From Inonotus obliquus (lineage: Eukaryota; Basidiomycota; Agaricomycetes; Hymenochaetales; Hymenochaetaceae): a stretch of DNA of 64,000 nucleotides. Shown one piece after another: positions 1 to 10,289 of this stretch (position 1 is the first letter of the stretch; each line of letters begins with the position of its first letter). The position numbers and the translations under genes were made by a program. The notes below the pieces were generated by a model that had not been told where the DNA came from, ran no database searches, and saw only the letters and a program-made list of their open reading frames with translations. Location: contig JAJHTX010000013.1 in NCBI GenBank assembly GCA_032164295.1, positions 310,001 to 374,000 of the forward strand, written 5' to 3'.

Positions 1-100
1 TGCGTGGTCCTAGAAAGAGGTGTGGTAGAATCTCAACGGCTGAAGGGTCGTTACTCTTGGATCCTTTCTTCGCCGCGGTTCGTGCTTTCTTTCGGCCCAT
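1..100 (-). CDS. 5' end of a host gene, phosphatase-like start (partial)
   Basis: An ATG on the minus strand at 98-100 opens a frame that stays open for 33 codons to the window edge. The peptide begins with a Lys/Arg/Ala-rich stretch (MGRKKARTAAKKG) that could be a nuclear or nucleolar signal, followed by VEILPHLFLGPR. That last string resembles the opening strand of dual-specificity phosphatase domains, usually written as ILPxLYLG. The catalytic Cys motif would lie outside the window, so the family is an inference. The gene is divergent from ORC5, with about 1.1 kb between the two starts. Confidence 0.4.
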   Translation of the reverse strand, partial: MGRKKARTAAKKGSKSNDPSAVEILPHLFLGPR

Positions 101-256
101 AACTACAACCCTGAATTTTCCCATTGTGAGGGCAGAATTAGTACTCTTCTTAGCTTAGATGTAAGGCGCGCCAACCGTAGTATACTCTGTCTTGGAAAGT
201 AGATAACAGAACAGAAAATGAGCCAGAGTCGGAAATCAGTCGGAGTCAATTACACT

Positions 257-1096
257 GGTGCCTGGCACGGCCTATGTGTTCCGTGTGACGACTTTTCCCA
301 AACGGAGTTTGAATATGTTCCCAAATATAGTAAGTCGCGTCGATCTTTGTGTCTCACTCTCTCGACAGTGTCGACACAGCAATCCAACAACAATTTTTAC
401 CAGACCCATTAAACCTCCTCTCAATGAATGTACTGACTGTCAAACATCGGAATATCATCTCACCATACCTTAAATAAGTAATTTTTCCTCAATTGAGGCA
501 TATTTTGTCTCGATAAAGCATTCTCATGTGGGACTGCTGAATCACGTGACCGCATACATTCGATTCGGAGGCTGCTTTGTCTTCATTGATATCAGCACAG
601 AACTCTGCTCATTATCATTCATGGATAATTTTGTGATGCTAACACATAGTTTTGTGTAATAATGGAAGCTCTGACTCACTCAAATAAAAGGAAAATTGCA
701 TGTGATGTTTATGCACACTAAATGTATGCTTCTTTCCTCTCTGAATTCGAAAAAGTTGACTTGTTTCAGTGCATTTTCAGTACTTTCAAGTGATTTTCTT
801 CATTTTGTCCAGAAAAAAAATTGGAGAAGTTGCCTAGTTCTCGAGAAAATGTCTAAAATTGGCCATAATTCGCTCAATATTTGTTATTTTGCTTCTATTT
901 ACTGTCCATTGTGTTCAATGACCTCAAAAACATATCCCTGTATTGAATCTAAATCAATCCTTCAATTGTGTAAATTATTTCAAGAGGACAAAGGTGAAAA
1001 CCAAAAGTGCGACACTGAAATCGACGCGTCGATCACTGGCAAAGCTAAGCGAGACCGTGGGAAAGCACGAAATTTTGATAGGCCGTGCCAATCACC
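257..1096. repeat. MITE-like unit with terminal inverted repeats
   Basis: The motif TGGCACGGCCTAT at 263-275 recurs inverted near 1078-1090. The match extends inward through a TTCCGTG / TTTCGTG block and outward through GGTG, giving imperfect inverted repeats of roughly 35 bases around 0.8 kb of AT-rich DNA. No long reading frame with protein character lies inside. A third copy of the same end sits at 4511-4550 next to the GST gene. This looks like a non-autonomous DNA transposon in the divergent promoter region of ORC5. The target duplication is unclear. Confidence 0.45.
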
Positions 1097-1231
1097 AACC
1101 ACAGTCACGTCCATCACAAGATCAGGTGACGTGACGCATCGTTCTCTGTCACAGTGTCAGTGTTCACTTCACTTGAGACTTTCTTTATTTTAGACTTTAA
1201 CCGCGTCTACCGTCATAGTCTTCCTCCTAAG

Positions 1232-2993
1232 ATGCTACAGCAGGACCACAACGAACTCAAAACTCAGCTCAAGACCATCATCCCTGCGAAATATCCCTCG
1301 TTCATCTTCATTCGAGACGCGTCGTCCATCAGCGTCGCCCGATCCACATTGAAAAGTGTCCTGGCTGAACTCGTCGAGACGGGTTCCACTGAACTAATTT
1401 CTGCATTTGTCGATTGCACTGCTTGCTTTACGCAAAGGCTCCTATTCGACTCTATCCTGTACAGTCTCTTGGATTGCTGTCCTGAATCTGTCGCGGAAGC
1501 TAAGCGCGATGTGTTGACAAACGAGAAGAACGATTCCATTGATGATTTCCTTCATAACGTTCGATCACTGTTTCCCGCATCAACCGTGTCACAGTCGTCC
1601 TCAACTACCGATGTAGGCGGCGATACCATCAAGATCGTCTTTGTTCTGGAGAATGCTGCGAGACTGAAAGAAACAATGCCGAGGCTGATTCACCCCTTAT
1701 CCAGGCTTCAAGAATTGGTAAGCACTCCATCATGCTTGCAAGGGTTGCTAACGTCACTCTGCTAGACGGGACTGAATGCTACGATGATATTCGTGTCTGA
1801 CGATGCGTGGGAGAATATTACTCCGATCCCTGGCACTCTTGCCGACCCATACCTCATCGATATTGACGTGTTGGATAGAGAAGGTATAGCAGGACCTTGC
1901 GTTGTGATATTTCGTTTCTCACGCCCAACCTAGAGATTATAGAGCTTATTCACGAGGCCTTTCCAATGGAGACTTCCGAGGACTCGATATCTATGTATAA
2001 CTCATCGCTGGAACCGCTTTTCCGGCATTTCGTAGAAGCGGTATATGACGTGTGCTCGCCCTTCATTTCGAGTCCCACGGAACTCGCGTATATCGTGGCT
2101 GCCCGATGGCCCGGATTTGTCTCACCGATCTTGGAAGAATGGAAGGAGCAAGAGGAGGGGCCGTATGCTACTCCATCCGAAGAGGCACGAATACGGCTTC
2201 TGAGGCTCTTCAATTCATCGTTTATGAACGCTGTAGAGAATCTATATCCACGAAGTATGGAACGGATCGAATGGGCCACAGCCAATTCTTTCCCTGCTGG
2301 ATTCAGACTGAGCGACTCAAGAATGGGTGTAAAGCTCCCTTCAGGGTCTCTTGCTCCGATAGACTCGCCAAACTCAGTCCCAAAATTGTCTGTGCTATCA
2401 ATGTTTATCGTGTTGGCGGCCTTCCTGGCTTCGTATAATCCCGCAAAGACCGACTATCGCATGTTTGGACGAGGAGCTGACGAGAGGTCGCGCAAGAGAC
2501 GAAAGGGCGGGGGAACGAGGAAAACAAGGCCTGGCACTGTTGCGAAGGTTTGTTCTATCCCCTGTTGTCGGGCTTAGATCATGCAATCTCACAAGTGTGT
2601 TTGGTGTTCAGCTTCCTCAACGCCTCGTCGGCCCAATGTCGTTCTCGTATGATCGGCTAGTTGCGATTCTCGGCTCGCTCTTGCGGGAATATGACGATAC
2701 CAAACAAGTCGGGCAGACCATGGAAGATATCTTCGAGTTGAAAGCCGAAGTGGATGTGTACCGAGTTCAAACATCGGCTTCTGTAAGACATCGATACATC
2801 TTTCTGCAACTAGTATATAGTAATCCGCTTTCAGATACGGGAACTCGTCTCGATGCATCTCTTGCATCGCACTTCAGCTCAAGAAAAACTCGAAGGACTC
2901 TCGTTCAGATGTGGGATCGGGTATGATCAAGCGCTTCTGGTTGCGAGGAAGCTTGGGGTACCACTGAATGACCTAATGTGGGAGCCTAACTAG
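1232..2993 (+). CDS. ORC5: origin recognition complex subunit 5 (five exons)
   Basis: Subunit of the nuclear six-protein ORC that marks replication origins and loads MCM. The exon model is 1232-1717, 1766-1883, 1934-2547, 2612-2782 and 2835-2993. All four introns are 48-64 bases with GT..AG ends and phases that join, giving about 515 residues, slightly longer than usual. Family signatures are an AAA-like N-terminal half (FIFIRDASS near residue 29, then VDCTACFTQRLLFDSIL, then LENAARL and LQEL as Walker B and sensor region), the ORC5 block LAAFLASYNPAKTD before a basic RSRKRRKGG linker, and a C-terminal winged-helix part with GPMSFSYDRLVAI and ending in LNDLMWEPN. The Walker A position reads RDASSISVARST, so the usual glycines and the GK[ST] lysine are absent. 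The start is the first ATG before the conserved block. Confidence 0.9.
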
Positions 2994-3563
2994 TGCAAAG
3001 TAATGAATTTATATGCCGGGGGCCTAGCTCACGACTGTCGATGTTAGGTAGGTGGTTTGGATCTCCCGCACTTCACTAGATGTCATTCATTTCCTTTCTT
3101 CTGAACTAGGCCTCGAATAAAACGGGAGAACCGTGACTTACACATCTCAACGGGTTCGATAGTAATATTTGTCATCCTTCACAAAGATCCAAGTCTAGTT
3201 GAAGGGGGACTGTAGAACTAATTGCTAGATGTGGCGAGCCGCTGCCGTGATTATCAATCCAAAACTCATCCGTGGCTTCTGGGGAAATCATCTGAGAGCG
3301 CGATACTGAAAGTGCTAAGCTAAGAAGCTAATTCCGGAAGGTGCGACGGACCGGTAATGCGAGGGAAGTATATTTGGCCGAGGACCGTGACAGATAGTGA
3401 GAGGTCTTTGTAAGAAGATCAGGTGCTGGGCTGGGATTACTCACATTCACAGGAGTGAGTCTAGTCTGGTGATGTATATTTAGGTAGGACACTATAGCAG
3501 ACTCCCACCCGCCGACATTTAGACACTCATACCCCAGTCTTCATAGCGTTTCCTTTGTCCGCG
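2994..3563. other. intergenic region between ORC5 and the GST gene
   Basis: No gene recognised. It should hold the ORC5 3' end and the GST promoter. A TATA-like stretch (tatattta) lies near 3474-3481, about 85 bases before the GST start codon, and pyrimidine-rich sequence precedes the ATG, as is common in basidiomycete promoters. Confidence 0.4.
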
Positions 3564-4365
3564 ATGATTACCTTCTACGATATCCCTTCGAAGTTGCCAG
3601 GGAATGCCTGGTCACCCAATACTTTCAAAGCGAGGTAAGGGTGAATTTGATATTTCGAACTTGGGAGATGTTAATCGTTCTTTATCAAGAATCTCCCTGA
3701 ACTACAAGGGAATCCCATACAAGACCGAATGGATCGAGTATCCCGATATCGAACCTACGCTCAAGAAGCTTGGTGGAGCACCTACATCAAAGAAGGCCGA
3801 CGGTCGTGACCATTATACGCTACCAGCGATCCATGACTCTGATACGGGCAAGACCATAACCGACTCTGAGAACATCGCGCAGTACCTCGACGAGAAATAT
3901 CCCGATAAGCCGTTGTTATTCCTACCTGGAAAACGTGCCGCTATCGCGACGTTGGAGGGAGTCTACATGGCTACGATAATCAAGGCCATGCCTATTATGC
4001 TGCCGGCATCGAATAATTATCTCAACCCACCCAGCGAGGCATTTTTCCGTGGCACGCGTGAGAAATCGTTGGGGAAGAAACTCGAGGAACTCGCTCCGTC
4101 TGGTGCTGCTCGTGACGCGATTTGGGAGGAAGTGAAGGAAGGACTGGAGAAGTTGGGTGGATATTACGACAAGAACGGACAGGATAAACTATTTTTCCTT
4201 GGAGATACGTTTTCTTTTGCGGACTCGGTTACGGTTGGATTCTTGGTTTGGATGAAGATTGTCCTCGGTGCTGATAGTGAGGAGTGGAAAGCAGTTGCGA
4301 GCTGGAGTAATGGAAGATGGGACAAGCTAGTAGAATCGACTAAAGCCCTGCAAGCAGTAAACTGA
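3564..4365 (+). CDS. glutathione S-transferase, fungal Fu/UstS-like type
   Basis: Likely cytosolic enzyme that conjugates or de-conjugates glutathione on small electrophiles. Two exons, 3564-3634 and 3690-4365, are joined over a 55-base GT..AG intron, giving about 248 residues, the usual GST length. The N-terminal thioredoxin-like part opens with MITFYDIPSKLPGNAWSPNT and contains YKGIPYKTEWIEYPDIE, the cis-Pro strand (LPAIHD) and the glutathione-contacting DSENIAQYLDEKYP. The all-helical C-terminal part carries FFLGDTFSFADSVTVGF, the conserved N-capping box. This combination is typical of basidiomycete GSTs related to the Ure2p-like and etherase-type groups. The start was chosen because it restores the thioredoxin strand; a start inside the intron at 3604 would lose it. 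The substrate cannot be inferred. Confidence 0.85.
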
Positions 4366-4392
4366 TTACAGGGAATTCCATAATACAACAGT

Positions 4393-4550
4393 CCTTTTCA
4401 AAAAGTCCTGCGACATGCGCCAAATTGCTACAGCTCCAGTCTTTTTCAAAAGTCCTGAGACACGTGCCAAATTGCCATTTTCGGCCCCTCCAGTATCTCA
4501 GAATGGTACCTGGCACGGCCTATGAAATTTCCGTGCCATTCCCACGGTCC
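4393..4550. repeat. 36-base direct repeat and a MITE end downstream of the GST gene
   Basis: Two imperfect copies of a unit containing TTTTCAAAA(A)GTCCTG then GCCAAATTGC lie at 4393-4428 and 4441-4476. Beyond them, TGGCACGGCCTATGAAATTTCC (4511-4532) matches the end of the inverted-repeat unit upstream of ORC5. No second end was found nearby, so this may be a truncated copy. Confidence 0.4.
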
Positions 4551-5172
4551 TTTCCATGGCTAAGCAGCGATCGACGCTCGATTCACCTGTCTCACTTTTT
4601 ACTCTGACATTCGTCGGCTTGTCCAGCCTTCCACAACTTTGCAAAAAATCTGAAAAAATGTCCGAAAATTATTTTTCAATATTTTGAACAAAATGGAAAG
4701 ACAGATTTTTAAATTTCCCAATATTCGTCAAGATACAGTGATTTTATATGCATATTGAAACAACTAAGATACTTCTAAAAGATTTTCTTTCCAAAATCTT
4801 CTATTTTCCTTAAGATCCATATATGTGAAAGAAACACAGCAAGAGTGCATGAATTCATTGAGCTAGGAAGCATATATGCTGCTGGTTCTTTTATAATTGC
4901 TAATATCCCCACCAATAACTTAGTATCTCTTGTTGATTGTTGATAGAACAATCCCAATACACATAGTCATGATCTCCAAACAGTTTAAAGCAGCTGTTTT
5001 AAGTGTTTTTGGAGGAAGATGTGGCCATGTACACGGCGGGCAAATCAGGATGGAGGTGAGGTTGGAATTTTAAATGTTTTTTTTGCCATTTTTTTAAATG
5101 CCGGTAAGCATATCGACCCATAAGATATTATAGATATAAACCACGTGTCAATATTTTAAATGTCGATTTGCA
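4551..5172. other. AT-rich intergenic DNA, nothing recognised
   Basis: Low-complexity AT-rich sequence with runs of A and T. No frame with protein-like composition and no terminal repeats were seen. Confidence 0.4.
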
Positions 5173-5258
5173 TATCAACTTCACTCTGATATTTTAAATA
5201 TCAACTTCACTCTGATATTTTAAATATCAACTTCACTCTGATATTTTAAATATCAATA
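5173..5258. repeat. 26-base AT-rich tandem repeat (three full units)
   Basis: The unit TATCAACTTCACTCTGATATTTTAAA (written here only to define the period) starts at 5173, 5199 and 5225, with a partial fourth at 5251. Neighbouring sequence up to about 5350 repeats the GATATTTTAAATAT core less regularly. Confidence 0.75.
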
Positions 5259-5395
5259 GACTTATATTTTATATATTGATTAGGATATCTGCTTGGTGAT
5301 ATTTTGAATATATATTAGTATATCTACTTGGCTGATATTTAAAATATACAATAGAATATCATCCTGGTTCATATTATAAGTGTTGTCCGGGTAGA

Positions 5396-5590
5396 TATTG
5401 AGCGGGCAATGGGAGGGTGGTGAGCAGGCAACAGGTGGGCAACAGGTGGGCAATGAGAGGGCAACAGGTGGGCAGTGAGCAGGCGATGGACAGGCAACAG
5501 GCAGGCAATGAGAGGGCAACAGGAGGGTGATGAGAGGGCGACGGGTGGGCGACGAGAGGGCGGTGAGCGGGCGATGAGTGGAAGCCATCC
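5396..5590. repeat. GC-rich minisatellite of roughly 10-base period
   Basis: Degenerate units of the type GGGCAACAGGT / GGGCAATGAGA / GGGCGATGAGT run in tandem for nearly 200 bases. The composition is strikingly different from the AT-rich DNA just before it. Reading frames through it give only Pro/Cys/Ser/His repeats and are not taken as genes. Confidence 0.75.
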
Positions 5591-5659
5591 TCACCACTTT
5601 CACCGCCATCTAATCTAGCGCCACAATGCTCTTGTTCATTATGTTGCTTCTTTAGTGTA

Positions 5660-5879
5660 GGTCCCCCCAAGAGCTGCTCATGGAATCCAGGTAAACCTCC
5701 GTCAAACGGATGTAATTTCCTTCTTTTCAGAAATGATCAAAGCACCATACGCGATAATTCTCTTCTGACTCCACAAATCGATCCAAACTTCCTGTATGTT
5801 TGGGAGAACGGCCAGCCGTCCAACTTCACCGCTCTCGTCAATACATTCCAATGTCATGAGTCTCTCGAGCCCATATAGC
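5660..5879 (+). pseudogene. two-exon coding-like remnant of unknown family
   Basis: A frame ending at about 5695 (SPQELLMES) can be joined, over a 40-base intron with gtaaac..ttcag ends, to a frame reading RNDQSTIRDNSLLTPQI, then DPNFLYVWENGQPSNFTALV and a TAG near 5877. Codon use and the splice sites look genuine, but upstream sequence is the minisatellite, so this is probably the 3' piece of a broken host or TE gene. No family is recognised. The DNA from 5880 to 6141 has no convincing gene. Confidence 0.3.
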
Positions 5880-6141
5880 GAGTCTAATCAATTGTGTGCA
5901 AGGTTAAGGACGAGTATCCATCTCAACTTGGTGTAAAGACCCAGGACGGAATCTATCATGTCGGGCTTATCTTAAATCTGTCGGGGTTTTTGGCAAACAT
6001 GATGTGCAAGTATGAGCGATGCGAAGGCGATAGTGGAAGGCGAGAATTTGATGAAGTCGCAATAGAAAAGGGTAACTTCCATGAGAAATCTTGTGACATG
6101 CTGAACCTTCGTACTCTCTCCAGGCGAGCCACAGCAATAGA

Positions 6142-6664
6142 TGTTACGCTCTGCGCTGTCAGAGACGTCGATCTGCAGATCAGAGACGTCGACGGCTGCA
6201 AAAGAACGAGCTACCACTTAATCACAAAAGACCGAAGTCTGCGACGTAGGTGATAGTACTAGATTAGCACGTCTATCTAATATACAAGGGAGATACGACT
6301 TACCTGCGACGTAGGTGATAGTACTAGAACAAGAGAGTGGGGAAAACCTAACTCTCGGGTCCAGCCTTATATACATCTGACGTCGCGGGAAAGTATTACA
6401 TAAACTGTACAATGTAAACAAGGGTAAACAGGAACGCTTTGTGCAAATCGTATTTTGCACAAAGCATGGAAGTCACATGACGAGAAAGAAAAGAATAATA
6501 AAATGAGAAAAGATAAAGGGGAATGGCGGGATAAAGTTGTTATGAATTGTAATTAGCTAAGCCTGTAGGGATTAAGTAAGGAATGTGGTTAAAATGAAAG
6601 TAAATATGCGTCGACGAATAGAAAGAATGGCCGTATGAGGAAAAAAGGAAAAGACGTCGTAACA
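6142..6664 (-). repeat. 3' LTR of element 1
   Basis: 523 bases with perfect 6-base inverted ends (TGTTAC..GTAACA). It contains a direct repeat of CTGCGACGTAGGTGATAGTA near 6240 and 6304 and a hairpin GCTTTGTGCAAA..TTTGCACAAAGC near 6436-6465. The pol frame runs past the purine tract into this LTR and stops at 6540. Confidence 0.85.
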
Positions 6665-9600
6665 TCACCCCCCCCCTTAAGGTTGGGCGACCCGACCAAC
6701 CGCGGGTTCGATCTGGCTCGGTGTAACGGAAAATCGGTTTGAACGTCGAGAGACCTAGTCGTGCGGCGAATACTCGAGGAGCGCCTGGATGTAGCTTGTA
6801 GAAGTCGTTGATGGCCTCGTTAGAATTTGGGACGAGGTTATCGCGGGGTTCCCAGGTAGTTTCGTCGTAGCCTTTCCACCGGACAAGGAATTGTAACTTC
6901 CCTCGATGTTCGCGCGAGTCTAGGATTTCTTCGACTTCGTACTCTTCTTCACCGTCGACAAGTTCTGGCGGGGGTGGAGGTGGTTTCTTTTGTCCTTCAA
7001 ACAACGGGTCGACGTACGGTTTAAGGAGTACCTCGTTAAAGACGGGGTGTACCTTCTTCCATGTCTTCGGCAGCTTAAGTTTGTACGCAGCTGCGCCGAC
7101 CTTTTCCACAACGTCGAAGGGACCGTACCATTTGTCCGCGAACTTTCGAGTGGGCCTGACCGTTGTAACGTTTCGTCCGTCTAGCATGACCTTGTCTCCA
7201 ACCTGATACTCAACGACATCGGTTGCCTGTCGATCGTGTGCTTTTTTCATTGCGTCATTCGCCTTTTCGAGGTTCTCTTTCGCTTGAGAATGTGCCTCTT
7301 TGAGTTCCTTGGCAAATTCTTCAGTCGACAGGTTGTTAGACGTCGTTTGGATCATTCCTGGGTTAAGAGGATTAAGGCCTGTGTTGACGAAGAAGGGGGA
7401 CATTTTTGTCGACGAATGCTCTCGGTTATTATACGCGAACTCTGCAAGCGCTAGCCATTCGGACCAATCTGACTGTCGATGGTTAACGTACATCCTCAGG
7501 TACAGTTCGAGTTCTTGGTTAACTCGCTCTGTCTGTCCGTCCGTTTGGGGATGGTAGGCCGTCGACAGATTTCCTTCGATGTGAAGGAGCTTGTAAAGTT
7601 CCTTCATGAAATCGGCGTCGAACTGCGGACCTCGATTGTGAACGATCTTCTTAGGGAGTCCGTGTAACCTAAAGATGTGGTCTCTGTAGAGTCTCGCCGT
7701 TCCTTGAGCCGTTATTTTCGTCGTCGTCGGAATCGCGTGTATTTGCTTCGAAAACTTGTCGACGACGACGCAGATCGCATTGTAACCGTTTGATTCAGGG
7801 AGTTCACTGATGAAATCGACGGATATCGTCTGCCACGGACCTTCAGGGACGTCATGCGGATGTAAAGTGCGTCGTTTCGGTTGTCTAGACGGTTTAGTCC
7901 TTTGGCAAACGTCGCAACCCTTGACGTACTTGACAACGTCTTGGATTAAACCCGGCCACCAGTATTTCTGACCGATGGACCTCCAAGTCTTGGTCTGACC
8001 CGGGTGTCCTGCCAGTGGCGAGTCGTGATACTCCTTTAAGATGTCCTCGATCAGTTCGATCGGTACGACGAGTCGACCGTCCATCCTGGGATCCAGTCCT
8101 TCACTTGCGTCCTTGATCCTTTGTTCCAACCTTGTCCGTGTCGTTTCCACGACAGCCCTAGCCTTAAACCATTCGTCCTTCAACAGCATCAGCCCCTGGT
8201 TGTCCTCCTTTCCTTCGTCGTAATCATACCGGCGAGAGAGAGCATCAGCCTTCGTCATAGTGGCACCAGGTTTGTGAACGAACGCAAGGTCGAATTCCGA
8301 CAAGAACAAAGACCAACGAGCTTGTCGACGATTCAGATCTTGGGGCTTCCTGAAATACGTCAGATTCGCGTGATCCGTCCAGAGTTCGACGGGGTGTTTA
8401 GCACCTAGGAGGTACTGTCTCCATTCCGTCAATGCTTGGACGACTGCAAGAAGCTCCTTGTCATAGATCTGGTAATTTCGTTCGGCCGGCGACAACGTTT
8501 GGGACCTGTAGGCGATTACTCTCCACACGTCATCCTGCTTCTGGAGTAAAACACCTCCAGTCGCAAAGTCCGACGCGCCGGTCTCTACTCGGAACGGGTC
8601 ATCGTCGTTTGGGATTGTTAGGACGGGAGCGCTGGTCAACCTTCGTTTGATTTCTTCAAAGGCTGCCTGCTCCTGTGGAGTCCATTCCCATGCGACGTCC
8701 CCGGTTAGACGAGTAAGCGGTTTGATCACCGCACTGTAACCTTTGACAAATCGTCGGAGCCAATTGCCGAGCCCCAGAAACTGTTGTAGCTGTTTTTTGT
8801 TCTTTGGGACGGGCCATTCGGCGACGGCGTCGATCTTTGCAGGGTCCATGCATACCTCACCATTACCAATGATATACCCAAGAAACTTCACCGTCGACAC
8901 TTCGAACTCGCATTTCGTCGATTTCAGGTACAGCTTGTGCTCCCTCAGCACGCTGAGCACCTGTTTAACTAGCCGTCGGTGTTCTTCGACATTTTCCGAG
9001 AAAATGAGGATATCGTCGAGGTAAATGACGATCTTCCCTTGTCCGATCAGGTCCCTGAAGATGTGGTTCACTAACGTCTGGAAAGTTGCTGGGGCATTGC
9101 ATAAGCCAAAGAACATGACGGTGGGCTCGAAGAGTCCTTCGTTTGTTCGGAAAGCCGCCTTCCATTTGTCGCCTTCTCTGATACGGACATTGTAGTATCC
9201 CCATCTGACGTCGAGTTTCGAGATAACCTTAGCCGTTTTAACCTTGTCGACGAGTTCACCAATGAGCGGTAGAGGGTACTTGTTTTTAATCATTCCTTCG
9301 TTGAGCTTCCTGTAGTCTTGGATAGCTCTTAACGAACCATCGGCTTTCTTGATGAAGAAGAAAGGGGATGCCATGGGAGACGACGATTCATGTATACGAC
9401 CTGACTTGAGATTTTCGTCGATGAAGGCGCGTAGTTCTTCGCGCTCCTTCACATTCAAAGGATAGACCTTACAGTCGGACGGTTTAAAGTCCGGTTTCAA
9501 GTCAATGACGTGGTCCCACACTCTATGCTCGGGTAACCGTTCAAAGTTTTCTTCACTGAAGACATCGTAGTATTCCTTCAAGTACGGCAGTTCCGACGAT

Positions 9601-10289
9601 GGCCTGCGCTGAGGAATGACGTAGCGAGCCTTAGGAGTGTCGTATCATTTACACGACGTCGGGCATTCGTTGAAATCAATTTGTCCTCGTTTCCAGTCAA
9701 TCGACGGGTTGTGTCGGCTTAACCACGAGTAGCCTAGGAACAGATTTGACGTTGAGATGGTAAGCACGGGTAGACGTATCCTTTCCTCATGATTCTCAAT
9801 CCGAAGGTTAAGTTCGACATATTGCGTCATCTTGCCTCCTTCGTTCGGTGTTCCATCGGCATTCATGACATTCGTCACGATTGGAAGTTTCATCGTTGGG
9901 ATTTGGTACCGTTCAACGAAGCCAGCATCGATATACGAGTCTGTGCAACCCGAGTCTATCAACGCATGGGCATCTAACACTCTTCCATCATCTAGGATCA
10001 TGTCGACATAGAGGTCCAATTCGTCTCGAGCCTTTGCCGGGGTTTCCTCATTTATCTTTCGGACGACCGGGCCTTTGACGAGTTCGTCGAGGAGAAGCTC
10101 AAAGTCATCATTGTCGGATTCATTTTCTTCGAATGGTTCGCTTTCGATCTGATTTTTTAATTCGCCAATTTTATTTGCAGACGTCACATCTAATAATTGT
10201 ACATTTGACGAATTATAATTTACGGGGAATCGAAAGGAAGTGTCCGAGAAACCTAAGCCAGAGATACCGACGTCATCTACTGGCCGACC
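6540..10289 (-). pseudogene. pol: pol of element 1: protease, RT, RNase H, integrase, chromodomain
   Basis: One frame from the slippery site to 6540, broken by a single in-frame TGA at 9645-9647. Order: aspartic protease (ALIDSGCTDSYID), RT with the YLDD box (IVIYLDDILIF), RNase H, integrase with HHCC finger (HDSPLAGHPG..CDVCQRTK) and DDE core, then a chromodomain (EEYEVEEILDSREHRGK..LVRWKGYDETTWEP) near the end. Two catalytic positions look changed: RNase H has VETGAS where VETDAS is expected, and the second integrase Asp sits in HNRGPQF where SDRGPQF is usual. The tail lacks a stop before the purine tract and continues into the 3' LTR. The protein would be about 1,200 residues if read through. 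Confidence 0.85.

Noticed and set aside
1264..1539. Minus-strand frame of 91 residues across ORC5 exon 1
   Set aside because: Antisense shadow of a well-supported exon.
5280..5670. Minus-strand frames rich in Pro, Cys, Ser and Leu
   Set aside because: They translate the GC-rich minisatellite; the periodicity explains the composition.
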